Below, piece after piece: positions 45,678 through 54,833 of a stretch of 64,000 nucleotides of DNA. The position numbers and the translations under genes are program-made. This DNA comes from Brucella gallinifaecis (GTDB taxonomy: Bacteria > Pseudomonadota > Alphaproteobacteria > Rhizobiales > Rhizobiaceae): positions 1-64,000 of the forward strand of contig NZ_ML636813.1 of assembly GCF_006476605.1 (NCBI RefSeq). The letters are read 5' to 3'. The stretch's first letter is position 1. Each line of letters starts with the position of its first letter. The notes under the pieces were generated by a model. The model did not search any database and was not told where the DNA came from. It saw nothing but the letters and a program-made list of their open reading frames with translations.

Positions 45678-47483
45678 ATGGTCGCCGAAACCCGCAAAGA
45701 TAGCGCAATGACTATGAGAGAACGCAGGGCACGGCGGCAACGCTCGCTGTTTCTGCGTCGTCTTTTTGCGCCTTTTAACCGGTTTCTTGGCCAGTTTCTG
45801 TTTTCAAGCCTGACGCGTCGTATTCTGTTTCTCAACATAGCCGCCCTTGGCGTGCTTGTTTCCGGCATTCTTTATATGAATCAGTTCCGTGAGGGACTGA
45901 TTGATGCAAAGATTGAGAGCTTGCTGACACAGGGAAAGATTATCGCTGCCGCAATTTCGGCTTCGGCAACGGTCGATACCAATTCTTTGATGATTGATCC
46001 TGAAAAGTTGCTGGAACTTCAGGCCGGGCAAAGCATAACGCCTTCTCCCGATTCACCCGATAACTGGGAATTCCCGATCAATCCTGAAAAGGTTTCTCCG
46101 CTGCTGCGTCAGTTGATTTCGCCAACCAGTACGCGCGCACGCATTTACGATCATTATGCCAATCTGTTGCTTGATTCCCGTTCACTTTATGCGCCGGCAT
46201 TTGCCTCTGGTGGCTCGGTTTTCCGCTATGACCTTCCGCCGATTGATGAAGACGCGCCAAATATTTGGGAGCGTTTTACCGCCTGGTTCTCGCGTCTGTT
46301 TTACGGTGGTGGTTTGCCGCTTTATCAGGAACAGCCGGGTGGTAATGGCCTTGCCTATCAGGAAATTGTCAATGCGCTGAGCGGTTCACCGCAAACAGCG
46401 CAGCGGCGTAACCAGCAAGGTGAACTGGTGGTTTCTGTTGCCGTGCCAATTCAGCAGTCCCGTGCAATTCTTGGTGTATTGCTTTTATCCACCGAAGGCG
46501 ATGATATTGATAAGATCGTTCAGGCAGAACGCATGGCGGTTTTCCGGGTCTTCGGCGTCGTTGCGGCTGTTATGGTGATATTGTCTCTGTTTCTGGCTTC
46601 AACCATTGCAAGCCCCTTGCGAAAGCTTGCTGCGGCGGCGGATCGTGTGCGGCTTGGCGTAAAAAGCCGTGAAGAAATTCCTGATTTTTCGGCACGTCAG
46701 GACGAGGTAGGGCATTTGTCGACCTCGATCCGTGCGATGACCGATGCGCTTTATACACGGATTGAGGCGATTGAAAGTTTTGCCGCCGATGTGAGTCACG
46801 AGCTTAAAAACCCCCTCACCTCCTTGCGCAGTGCCGTTGAAACCCTTCCGCTCGCGAAAAATGAAAACTCACGCAATCGCCTGCTCGATGTTATTCAGCA
46901 TGATGTCCGCCGGCTTGATCGTCTGATTACGGATATTTCCGATGCGTCGCGTCTGGATGCGGAACTTGCGCGTGAGCATTCTGATCGTGTCGATATGAAG
47001 AAATTGCTCAATAATCTGACCAATGCGGCGCGTGAAGTGCGGCGCAACAAGATTGGCACCGAGATCGTTTTCAATACAGGCAAGCTGCCTGCCGGTAAGA
47101 AAGGTTTCTTTGTGGCAGGTCATGATTTGCGGCTTGGACAGGTTGTCAGCAACCTGATCGAGAATGCCCGCTCTTTTGTCCCGGAAGATACAGGCCGCAT
47201 CGTGGTGACACTCAGTGGTGAAGGCAATCGCATACGCATTCTCGTTGAGGATAATGGTCCCGGTATTCCAATTGAAAATATTGAACGTATTTTCGAGCGT
47301 TTCTATACAGATCGTCCGACTTCGGAAGCTTTTGGCCAGAATTCCGGTCTTGGTCTTTCGATCAGCCGCCAGATTATCGAAGCCCATGGCGGCACCTTGA
47401 GCGCTGAAAATATCACCAGTCCGAATGATCCGGATCAAATGCTGGGTGCTCGCTTTATCGTTGATCTGCCAGCCACGACATGA
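45678..47483 (+). CDS. chvG: Sensor histidine kinase ChvG/BvrS
   Basis: A 601-residue inner-membrane kinase: Arg-rich N-terminus, first helix about 47-68, a periplasmic sensor of about 215 residues, second helix about 287-310, HAMP, DHp with His374 in SHELKNPLTS, and an HATPase with VEDNGPGIP and NSGLGLSISRQI. In Brucella BvrS is needed for virulence and reacts to acid and membrane conditions. It is followed after seven bases by hprK. Confidence 0.96.
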   Translation: MVAETRKDSAMTMRERRARRQRSLFLRRLFAPFNRFLGQFLFSSLTRRILFLNIAALGVLVSGILYMNQFREGLIDAKIESLLTQGKIIAAAISASATVDTNSLMIDPEKLLELQAGQSITPSPDSPDNWEFPINPEKVSPLLRQLISPTSTRARIYDHYANLLLDSRSLYAPAFASGGSVFRYDLPPIDEDAPNIWERFTAWFSRLFYGGGLPLYQEQPGGNGLAYQEIVNALSGSPQTAQRRNQQGELVVSVAVPIQQSRAILGVLLLSTEGDDIDKIVQAERMAVFRVFGVVAAVMVILSLFLASTIASPLRKLAAAADRVRLGVKSREEIPDFSARQDEVGHLSTSIRAMTDALYTRIEAIESFAADVSHELKNPLTSLRSAVETLPLAKNENSRNRLLDVIQHDVRRLDRLITDISDASRLDAELAREHSDRVDMKKLLNNLTNAAREVRRNKIGTEIVFNTGKLPAGKKGFFVAGHDLRLGQVVSNLIENARSFVPEDTGRIVVTLSGEGNRIRILVEDNGPGIPIENIERIFERFYTDRPTSEAFGQNSGLGLSISRQIIEAHGGTLSAENITSPNDPDQMLGARFIVDLPATT

Positions 47484-47490
47484 GCCTGAT

Positions 47491-47961
47491 ATGACGCCGG
47501 AAGAGCACAAGAGCGGACTCCATGCAACAACCGTACAATTGCGGGGGTGTGGCGTCATGCTGATGGGGCAATCGGGTGCAGGAAAAACAGAGATAGCGCT
47601 CTCGCTGATTGAGCGTGCCTCTATGCGCGGCGAACCGGCTTCGCTTGTTTCTGACGATCGTACTTTGCTGCATGTGGAGGATGGCAGGCTCATAGCCAGC
47701 GTTCCTGATTCTCTCGCTGGAGGCGTCGAGATTCGCGGTGCTGGCTTATTCACTGTTGCTTATGTGAAACAGACGCCTCTCGATCTTGTTGTCAATCTGG
47801 TCAGCCGCGAAGAGGCTGAACGCTACCCCAGTGGTGAAAACTGGCAGTTTGAAGCTATTGAAATTCCGCGTCTTCTATTGCCTGCACTCTCGTCAAACAG
47901 CGATTCTACCGCGCTTTCGCGTGCTATCGAGGCTTATCTCTTTTATAAACCATGGCCATAA
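47491..47961 (+). CDS. hprK: HPr kinase/phosphorylase, short alphaproteobacterial form
   Basis: A 156-residue HprK reduced to the C-terminal kinase domain: Walker A GQSGAGKT (26-33) and the signature VEIRGAGLFTV. The N-terminal domain of Firmicute HprK (about 130 residues) is absent, which is normal in this class. It phosphorylates HPr on serine (Ser61 here). Start at 47491; a longer frame from 47425 would overlap chvG. It lies directly after chvG. Confidence 0.94.
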   Translation: MTPEEHKSGLHATTVQLRGCGVMLMGQSGAGKTEIALSLIERASMRGEPASLVSDDRTLLHVEDGRLIASVPDSLAGGVEIRGAGLFTVAYVKQTPLDLVVNLVSREEAERYPSGENWQFEAIEIPRLLLPALSSNSDSTALSRAIEAYLFYKPWP

Positions 47962-47973
47962 ATTTCTGTTTGA

Positions 47974-48008
47974 AAAATGCCTGCGGCTGCGGCATTTTGC
48001 TTTTTTTA
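47974..48008 (+). terminator. Terminator after hprK
   Basis: AAAATGCC pairs with GGCATTTT over a nine-base loop and runs into a TTTTTTT tract. Confidence 0.85.
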
Positions 48009-48152
48009 AGGCAAATGTGAAATTTTTCACTTGCTATCATGATTTGCCCTGCCAAGATGCACAACTCGTCGGCTGGGTTCCGGCGAGTTTTTGTGTCATC
48101 TGCGCTCTATGAATGGGTATGGCGGCGGGCACGTGACAGGAGCTTTTAAAGT

Positions 48153-48554
48153 ATGATCGGACTCGTGCTTGTTACGCACGGAAGGCTGGCCGAAGAGTTT
48201 CTTCATGCTGTAGTGCATGTGGTTGGCCCGCAGGACAATTTCGAGACCGTATGTATCGGTGCCGAAGATGATATGGAACAGCGTCGTCGTGATATCGTCG
48301 ATGCTGTGGGCCGTGCCGATAATGGTAGTGGCGTCATCGTTCTGACCGATATGTTTGGCGGAACTCCGTCCAATCTTGCGATTTCTGTGATGGAAGAAGG
48401 CAAGATCGAAGTTATTGCAGGTGTGAATCTGCCTATGCTGATCAAGCTTTCCAGTGTTCGTATCGGCGGGGATATCAAGACAGCCCTGCGTGAAGCGCAG
48501 GATGCAGGACGCAAATATATCAATGTTGCAAGTCAGGTCCTGACCGGAAAGTAA
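48153..48554 (+). CDS. PTS mannose-type EIIA component
   Basis: A 133-residue EIIA-Man-fold protein with the phospho-His at His9 (LVTHGRLAEEF) and the LTDMFGGTPSNLA loop. Alphaproteobacteria carry it with HPr and HprK but without a matching sugar permease, so it acts as a regulator (EIIA of the carbon/nitrogen PTS branch) and not as a transporter. It is followed four bases later by the HPr gene. Confidence 0.93.
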   Translation: MIGLVLVTHGRLAEEFLHAVVHVVGPQDNFETVCIGAEDDMEQRRRDIVDAVGRADNGSGVIVLTDMFGGTPSNLAISVMEEGKIEVIAGVNLPMLIKLSSVRIGGDIKTALREAQDAGRKYINVASQVLTGK

Positions 48555-48557
48555 TTC

Positions 48558-48872
48558 ATGCATCCCACTGTGCTTGTCACTGGCGAATATGATGCCGATA
48601 GCGCTGCGGTCCGGTCTTTCGAGATCGTGAACAAGCGTGGACTGCATGCACGTGCATCCGCAAAATTTGTGCAACTGGTAGACGGCTATAATGCGCATGT
48701 GCGCGTCAGCAAGGATGGTGTGAGCGTGGGCGGCACATCAATCATGGGGCTGATGATGCTGGCAGCTTCCCCGGGTTGCTGCATTGAAGTTCGCGCATCG
48801 GGTGAACAGGCAGAAGCGGTGCTTGATGCGCTGCAAGCCCTCATTGCCGACAAGTTCGGTGAAGAAGCCTGA
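48558..48872 (+). CDS. ptsH: Phosphocarrier protein HPr
   Basis: A 104-residue HPr with a 17-residue N-terminal extension over the E. coli form. His30 (GLHARASAKF) is the phosphate acceptor from enzyme I, and Ser61 (GGTSIMGLMM) is the regulatory serine used by HprK. It relays phosphate to the EIIA encoded just upstream. In Brucella these proteins have been linked to virulence regulation together with BvrR/S. Confidence 0.94.
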   Translation: MHPTVLVTGEYDADSAAVRSFEIVNKRGLHARASAKFVQLVDGYNAHVRVSKDGVSVGGTSIMGLMMLAASPGCCIEVRASGEQAEAVLDALQALIADKFGEEA

Positions 48873-48903
48873 AATTCTATGATCTTCACAAGTTGATATG
48901 CAG

Positions 48904-48923
48904 ACATAAAGAACTCTTTATGT
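48904..48923. promoter_or_regulatory. Candidate operator upstream of ahcY
   Basis: ACATAAAGAACTCTTTATGT is palindromic (nine-base arms) and lies 107 bases before the ahcY ATG. From memory it resembles operators of ArsR-type SAM/SAH-responsive regulators (SahR/SamR class). Untested. Confidence 0.45.
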
Positions 48924-49029
48924 TGCGTTGTGTAGTTTGTTTGAATCTGCTAATCAGTTCGCCAAGCTGAAGCCTGTTGTTTTTTCTTTTGTAAATCAGG
49001 CTTCAAAATCAATTTGATTGGAGCAGATG

Positions 49030-50430
49030 ATGACCGCAAATCAGGATTTTGTCGTTAAGGATCTTGGTCTGGCCGATTGGGGTCGCAAGGAACTTGATAT
49101 TGCTGAAACTGAAATGCCGGGCCTGATGGCTGCACGCGAAGAATTCGGCAAGTCGCAGCCGCTCAAGGGTGCGCGTATTTCCGGCTCGCTGCATATGACA
49201 ATCCAGACAGCCGTTCTGATTGAAACGCTCAAAGCGCTGGGCGCTGATGTGCGTTGGGCATCGTGCAATATTTTTTCGACGCAGGACCATGCTGCGGCAG
49301 CAATTGCAGCGACCGGTACGCCGGTTTTCGCCATTAAGGGCGAAACGCTGGAAGAATATTGGACCTATACCGACAAGATCTTCCAGTGGCCGGATGGTGA
49401 ACCATCAAACATGATTCTCGATGATGGTGGCGATGCTACCATGTATATTCTGATTGGTGCGCGTGCCGAGGCTGGCGAAGACGTTCTTTCCAAGCCGGAA
49501 AGTGAAGAAGAAGAAGTTCTTTTTGCCCAGATCAAAAAGCGTATGGCTGAAACGCCCGGCTTCTTCACACGCCAGCGTGATGCGATCAAAGGCGTCACCG
49601 AAGAAACCACCACGGGCGTCAACCGTCTTTATCAGTTGCAGAAAAAGGGCCTCCTGCCCTTCCCGGCAATCAACGTCAATGACAGTGTCACCAAGTCAAA
49701 ATTTGACAATAAATATGGCTGCAAGGAATCGCTGGTTGACGGTATCCGCCGCGGTACAGACGTCATGATGGCTGGCAAGGTTGCTGTCGTTTGCGGTTAT
49801 GGTGACGTTGGCAAAGGCTCGGCTGCATCGCTGGCCGGTGCGGGAGCGCGTGTAAAGGTTACGGAAATTGATCCGATTTGTGCGCTTCAGGCTGCAATGG
49901 ATGGCTTTGAAGTTGTGACCCTTGATGATGCGGCTCCAACTGCTGATATCGTGATTTCGACAACCGGCAACAAGGACGTCATCACGCTTGATCATATGCG
50001 TAAGCTCAAAGATATGGCGATTGTCGGTAATATTGGTCACTTTGATAATGAAATTCAGGTAGCGGCCTTGCGCAACCTGAAATGGACCAATGTGAAGCCA
50101 CAGGTTGATCTGGTTGAATTCCCGGATGGCAAACGCATTATTCTCCTTTCGGAAGGACGCTTGCTTAATCTTGGCAATGCAACCGGTCATCCAAGCTTTG
50201 TCATGTCGGCATCCTTTACCAATCAGGTTCTTGGTCAGATCGAACTTTTCACGCGTACTGATGCGTATAAAAACGAAGTCTATGTTCTGCCAAAACATCT
50301 TGATGAGAAGGTCGCACGTCTGCATCTCGACAAGCTGGGCGCTAAACTTACCGTGCTTTCTGAAGAACAGGCGGCTTATATCGGTGTTACACCGCAAGGC
50401 CCGTTCAAGTCGGAACACTACAGGTATTAA
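49030..50430 (+). CDS. ahcY: S-adenosylhomocysteine hydrolase
   Basis: A 466-residue NAD-dependent enzyme that splits S-adenosylhomocysteine into adenosine and homocysteine, completing the activated methyl cycle. It has the substrate segments [13 protein letters not shown] and [12 protein letters not shown], the NAD loop [12 protein letters not shown] and the C-terminal PFKSEHYRY. The ATG at 49030 gives the Brucella-like length, with GGAG seven bases upstream; the ATG at 49027 is also possible. A palindrome upstream may be its operator. Confidence 0.97.
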   Translation: MTANQDFVVKDLGLADWGRKELDIAETEMPGLMAAREEFGKSQPLKGARISGSLHMTIQTAVLIETLKALGADVRWASCNIFSTQDHAAAAIAATGTPVFAIKGETLEEYWTYTDKIFQWPDGEPSNMILDDGGDATMYILIGARAEAGEDVLSKPESEEEEVLFAQIKKRMAETPGFFTRQRDAIKGVTEETTTGVNRLYQLQKKGLLPFPAINVNDSVTKSKFDNKYGCKESLVDGIRRGTDVMMAGKVAVVCGYGDVGKGSAASLAGAGARVKVTEIDPICALQAAMDGFEVVTLDDAAPTADIVISTTGNKDVITLDHMRKLKDMAIVGNIGHFDNEIQVAALRNLKWTNVKPQVDLVEFPDGKRIILLSEGRLLNLGNATGHPSFVMSASFTNQVLGQIELFTRTDAYKNEVYVLPKHLDEKVARLHLDKLGAKLTVLSEEQAAYIGVTPQGPFKSEHYRY

Positions 50431-50445
50431 TTGCCTGTTAACCAT
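50427..50445 (+). promoter_or_regulatory. Candidate CtrA box upstream of divL
   Basis: TTAA-N7-TTAACCAT is a complete match to the alphaproteobacterial CtrA consensus. It overlaps the ahcY stop codon and lies about 295 bases before the divL ATG, with the ahcY terminator in between. Binding is untested. Confidence 0.45.
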
Positions 50446-50460
50446 ACTGCTACATCTTGT

Positions 50461-50496
50461 AGGCCGGACAGCATAACGCTGCCCGGCCTTTATTTT
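50461..50496 (+). terminator. Terminator of ahcY
   Basis: AGGCCGG and CCGGCCT form a seven-pair stem over a 15-base loop followed by TTATTTTT. Confidence 0.8.
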
Positions 50497-50739
50497 TACG
50501 TGTAACATGCTTCACGTGGAATCCCCGGGAGGGTATTGTGAAGACGAATCAATGTGTTTTGACGGGTGTTTGCGTTCAGCGTTTTTTGCCATTTTGGTCG
50601 AAAAACGGTTGGGCTGTTCATTCGTGAAACATGTCTGGCTCTTTGCATAAATGTGATGTTGAAGAGACAGAATGACGTTTTTTGAAATACGGCGGCATCT
50701 TTTAAGGATTGGCAGTCGGGCGGCGGAGACACGGAAAAT
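50497..50739. other. divL upstream region
   Basis: A gap without a gene before divL. It holds a decayed parS-like sequence (50508-50524) and a half-site CGTGAAACA at about 50624-50632. I saw no clear promoter or RNA. Confidence 0.3.
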
Positions 50740-53304
50740 ATGCCAGGAGTCGGCTCAACGCAGAGTTTGCGAAGAAAGCCTGTAATCAGCGCAGACAGGC
50801 AGCTGAAAGCATCGCTTTCACTTGGCCTTCGCCCTCTCAAACGGGTTATTCTCAAGACTTCGGCTTCTTTTTTAGCACTTGTTGCGGCTGTTCCGGCCTT
50901 TGCACAAGATTCTGAAAATCCGGCACGTATTGCCCTGCCTTTTGGTGGCAGTGTTGGCGCTTTTGAAGTCATCCAGTTTTCAATATTTCTGGGTGCTATG
51001 GGGGCCGCTCTTCTTTCGGCTGGATGGCTGATCCGTGATCGCTCCAAAACTGCCAATGAAAACAAACAGTTGCTTTCACGTCTTTCGGACATGAATCTGG
51101 TGGCTCAACGCAACGAAGCACTGCTTAATCTTAAAGATCAGCGTGCTGTCATTTGGGATGCGCATGCCGAACGTGCCGATTTGGTTGGGCAGTTACCTTT
51201 TGACAGTGGTGCGCCACTTGACCGCTCGCATTTTCTGGCTTTTGGCCGCTGGTTGCGACCGCAATCGGTTGCAGCACTTGAACGGGCAGTCTCTGCCTTG
51301 CGTGAACAGGCTCATGCTTTCGATCTGACGGTTGAAACGAACAATGGTACGCTGCTTGATGTCTATGGTCGTACCTCTGGAAGTTTTGCAATCGTCCGTT
51401 TTCTCGCCCTTCAGGGTGTGCAGGCGGAACGCGCAGCACTTCAGGCGCAAAATCGCGAGCTTTCAGAAAAGCTGGCGCTTCTTCGCCACCTGCTCGATCG
51501 CCTTGAACAACCGGTCTGGGTGCGCGGTGCAGATGGCCGTCTGGAATGGGTCAATGCCGCCTATGCGCGTGCTGTTGATGCTGTTGATAGCAATCAGGCG
51601 ACTTCTGAGCGTCGCGAGCTGTTTGGTGCACAGGCGCGTCAGCGTCTGGAGCGTGACCGCTTTGCCGAACCGGATCTTTATGAAAAGCTGCCTGCCATTG
51701 TGCGTGGTGATCGTCGTATTTTTGATGTGACTGATGTAAGTTCCGAGGCCGGTTCTGCCGGTCTTGGCTTTGATTTGAGCGAAATTGAGCAGGTGCGTGA
51801 AGAATTAAACCGCACCTTGAAAAGCCATGCCGAGACGCTTGATCAGCTTTCCACTGCTGTGGCGATTTTCGATCCTGATATGAAGCTTCAATTCTTCAAT
51901 CAGGCTTTTGTGTCGCTCTGGTCGCTTGATACAGCCTGGCTGGAAACCCATCCGAGCAATACGCTGCTGTTTGATCGTCTTCGTTCGGAAGGCAAGCTGC
52001 CGGAACAGCCGGAATGGCGTAAATGGAAGGATTCCATGCTTGCAGCCTATCGTGCGGTCGAGCCGGAAGAACATATGTGGCATCTGCCCGATACCCGTAT
52101 CCTGCGCGTGGTGGCCAATCCGCATCCGCAGGGCGGCGTGACATGGTTCTTTGAGAACATGACTGAGAAGTTTGAGCTTGAAGGTCGTTACAATACCCTG
52201 ATCAAGGTGCAGGGTGAAACCCTTGATCATCTTGGCGAGGCTGTCGCGGTGTTCGGCTCTGACGGTCGGTTGCGCCTGTCTAATCCGTCTTTTGCTGATC
52301 TCTGGTCGTTGCCGGCGGCCATTACGGTTGAAGGCACGCATATTTCGACCATTTCCAAGCTGTGCAGCCAGCGCGGTGGTGATGGTGTCTGGGATGATTT
52401 CATCTCCGCTGTTACCGGCTTTCTTGATGAGCGCAATGGCCATATGGGACAGGTGGAGCTGGATGATGGCGTCATTCTTTCCTATGCTGTGGTGCCATTG
52501 CCAAAAGGTCAGACGATGCTGACCTTCATCGATGTCACTGATACAGTGCGTGTTGAACGGGCGCTCAAGGAAAAGAACGAAGCGCTGTCGCTTGCTGACC
52601 AGATCAAGAATGATTTCGTGCAGCATGTGTCCTATGAGCTGCGCTCGCCTTTGACCAATATCATCGGCTTTACCGAATTGTTGCAAACGCCAGCCTTTGG
52701 CTCGCTTAATGAACGCCAGCTCGAATATCTCGATCATATCGGCACATCATCAGCGGTGCTTCTGACAATCGTCAATGATATTCTCGATCTTGCTACGGTC
52801 GATGCAGGCATTATGCAGCTTGATATTGATGATGTTGCCATCATGGACGAGATTTCAGCAGCAAGCAAACGTGTGAGTGAGCGTTTGCAGGAGCATGACA
52901 TTGCGCTCAATGTCGATATTGCCGATGACGTCGAAAGTTTCAGGGCCGACGCCAATCGCGTGCGTCAGGTGCTGTTCAATCTTCTGTCCAATGCTTCCAA
53001 TTATGCGCCGGAAGGCTCGACAATTTCGCTACAGGTTGTCTGCGAAGGTACAGATATCCTGTTTGCCGTGCATGATGACGGGCCGGGGATGCCGGGCGAT
53101 GTGCTTGATACTGTGTTCAAGCGCTTTCAGGCCTATCAGAATGGTGGCCGCAGACGTGGTGTCGGGCTTGGGCTTTCCATCGTGAAAAGCTTTGTGGAGC
53201 TGCATGGCGGGCGTGTGGAAATTGAAACCGGTGCGGATATCGGTACAACCGTCATTTGTCGCTTCCCGGCGGAAGCACGCAGCTTCCGTGTTGCTGCCGA
53301 ATAA
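50740..53304 (+). CDS. divL: DivL-type cell-cycle pseudokinase (phospho-His replaced by Tyr)
   Basis: An 854-residue membrane sensor: two N-terminal hydrophobic segments (about 36-56 and 75-97), three PAS-type domains (about 250-320, 365-460 and 493-590) and a DHp/HATPase core. In the H-box FVQHVSYELRSPL the phospho-acceptor is Tyr632 instead of His, the hallmark of Caulobacter DivL. The N- and G-boxes (FNLLSNASNYAPEG, DDGPGMPG, GVGLGLSIVKSFVELHGG) remain. DivL controls CckA and thus CtrA and asymmetric division. The N-terminal layout varies between genera; identity is inferred from the Tyr and the PAS architecture. Confidence 0.85.
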   Translation: MPGVGSTQSLRRKPVISADRQLKASLSLGLRPLKRVILKTSASFLALVAAVPAFAQDSENPARIALPFGGSVGAFEVIQFSIFLGAMGAALLSAGWLIRDRSKTANENKQLLSRLSDMNLVAQRNEALLNLKDQRAVIWDAHAERADLVGQLPFDSGAPLDRSHFLAFGRWLRPQSVAALERAVSALREQAHAFDLTVETNNGTLLDVYGRTSGSFAIVRFLALQGVQAERAALQAQNRELSEKLALLRHLLDRLEQPVWVRGADGRLEWVNAAYARAVDAVDSNQATSERRELFGAQARQRLERDRFAEPDLYEKLPAIVRGDRRIFDVTDVSSEAGSAGLGFDLSEIEQVREELNRTLKSHAETLDQLSTAVAIFDPDMKLQFFNQAFVSLWSLDTAWLETHPSNTLLFDRLRSEGKLPEQPEWRKWKDSMLAAYRAVEPEEHMWHLPDTRILRVVANPHPQGGVTWFFENMTEKFELEGRYNTLIKVQGETLDHLGEAVAVFGSDGRLRLSNPSFADLWSLPAAITVEGTHISTISKLCSQRGGDGVWDDFISAVTGFLDERNGHMGQVELDDGVILSYAVVPLPKGQTMLTFIDVTDTVRVERALKEKNEALSLADQIKNDFVQHVSYELRSPLTNIIGFTELLQTPAFGSLNERQLEYLDHIGTSSAVLLTIVNDILDLATVDAGIMQLDIDDVAIMDEISAASKRVSERLQEHDIALNVDIADDVESFRADANRVRQVLFNLLSNASNYAPEGSTISLQVVCEGTDILFAVHDDGPGMPGDVLDTVFKRFQAYQNGGRRRGVGLGLSIVKSFVELHGGRVEIETGADIGTTVICRFPAEARSFRVAAE

Positions 53305-53318
53305 GGTAAAGGGGCTTT

Positions 53319-54833
53319 ATGAGCACCCTGATCCGTAATTTGGAATTTTTCCTCCCCGATGAAGCCGCGACGAAGCGCTTTGGCGAAGATTTCGCCTTGG
53401 CATTGGCTAAAGGGGATCTTGTTACTTTGTCCGGCGATCTCGGTGCCGGAAAATCCTCGCTGGCCCGTGCCATCATTCGCGCGATTGCCGATGATGAAGG
53501 GTTTGAAGTACCAAGCCCGACATTCACGCTGGTGCAGAGCTATGAGGCGCTGCGTATCCCTGTTGCTCACGCCGATCTTTACCGGATTTCGCATGGCGAA
53601 GAGCTGGATGAGCTGGGACTTGTCGAGTTTCTTGATGATGGCGTTGTGCTGTCGGAATGGCCGGAACAGGCAGAAGGCTTTTTGCCGGAGCCGAGCTTTG
53701 CCGTCACATTGACCCATGAAGGGGCAGGGCGGCGCATTGCAATTAGCGGGCCAGAAGCTGCGATTGTACGTCTTGAACGCACACTGACAATCCGTGCTTT
53801 TCTTGAAAACAATGACCGGGCAGGTGCCACACGCCGCTATTTGCAGGGCGATGCTTCCCCACGCAAATATGAGATCATCGACAGTGCGCATGGGGTCGAG
53901 ATTCTGATGAATGCGCCGTCGATGCCCGATGATCCACCGTTGCGTAACGGCAAATCCTATCGTCAGCTTGCGCATATTGCTGAAAATATTCAGGCTTTTG
54001 TGGCTATTGATAATCTGCTTGCGCAACATGGCCTGCATGTGCCGGAAATACGGGCTTTGGATATTGATGCAGGTCTGTTGATCCTCGAAAATCTGGGCAC
54101 GGAAGGCATTCGTGCACCATCAGGGGAACCTGTGACTGAACGCTATCAAGCGGCGGGGCGATTCCTTGCGCATCTTCACGGGGTTCAATGGCCTGATCAT
54201 GCGCCGGTTGCAGGCTATCCCGATCACATTATTGCAGGCTTTGATCGCGAGGCAATGATGATGGAAGTGAGCCTTGTCGGTCAATGGTATGCGCCTCGCA
54301 TCATGGGGCGTAAGCTGACAGATGCGGAAATACAAGCCTGTGAAGCGGCATGGAACAAGGTTCTTGATGACATTGCTGATTGCGAAAAAAGCTTGCTTTT
54401 GCGCGATTATCATTCGCCAAACCTGTTTTGGTTTGCGGATGCAAAAGGCATAAATAAAATCGGAACAATCGATTTTCAGGACGCGATGATCGGGCCTGCT
54501 GCCTATGATGTGGCTTCACTGGCGCTTGATGCCCGCGTGACGATTACGCCGGAGCTCGAAAAGGCAGTGGTTGATGCCTATTGTGATGAACGCCGCAAGC
54601 TTGGCCATGCTTTTGACGAAGTGGCTTTCCGCAAGGCCTATGCTGCGATGGGGGCACAGCGCAATGCCAAGCTGCTGGGCCTGTTTGTGCGTCTTGATGA
54701 GCGTGATGGCAAACCGCATTATCTTGCGCATCTGCCGCGTATTCACGATTATCTTGACCGCGTTTTAAAGCATCCGGTTATGGCGCCGGTCGCCCGCTGG
54801 TTTGATGATCTCGCATTGCTGGAGAAACAATGA
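53319..54833 (+). CDS. TsaE-AmgK fusion: t6A-synthesis ATPase joined to MurNAc/GlcNAc kinase
   Basis: A 504-residue fusion. Residues 1-150 are TsaE (P-loop GDLGAGKSSLARAI, then FEVPSPTFTLV and HADLYRI), needed for tRNA t6A. Residues about 170-495 are an aminoglycoside-phosphotransferase-type kinase, AmgK-like (LLLRDYHSPNLFWF and TIDFQDAMIGPAAYDVASL), which phosphorylates anomeric MurNAc. The next gene, murU, overlaps by four bases, which supports a cell-wall recycling role for the C-terminal half. The fused form appears typical of this order; substrate assignment is by family and neighbourhood. Confidence 0.85.
   Translation: MSTLIRNLEFFLPDEAATKRFGEDFALALAKGDLVTLSGDLGAGKSSLARAIIRAIADDEGFEVPSPTFTLVQSYEALRIPVAHADLYRISHGEELDELGLVEFLDDGVVLSEWPEQAEGFLPEPSFAVTLTHEGAGRRIAISGPEAAIVRLERTLTIRAFLENNDRAGATRRYLQGDASPRKYEIIDSAHGVEILMNAPSMPDDPPLRNGKSYRQLAHIAENIQAFVAIDNLLAQHGLHVPEIRALDIDAGLLILENLGTEGIRAPSGEPVTERYQAAGRFLAHLHGVQWPDHAPVAGYPDHIIAGFDREAMMMEVSLVGQWYAPRIMGRKLTDAEIQACEAAWNKVLDDIADCEKSLLLRDYHSPNLFWFADAKGINKIGTIDFQDAMIGPAAYDVASLALDARVTITPELEKAVVDAYCDERRKLGHAFDEVAFRKAYAAMGAQRNAKLLGLFVRLDERDGKPHYLAHLPRIHDYLDRVLKHPVMAPVARWFDDLALLEKQ

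Noticed and set aside
48873-49029. SAH riboswitch before ahcY
   Set aside because: I could not find the conserved SAH-riboswitch core; the palindromic operator explains the region more simply.
50508-50524. TGCTTCACGTGGAATCC as a sixth parS site
   Set aside because: One substitution plus an extra G in the right arm breaks the symmetric spacing needed by ParB; treated as a decayed site at most.
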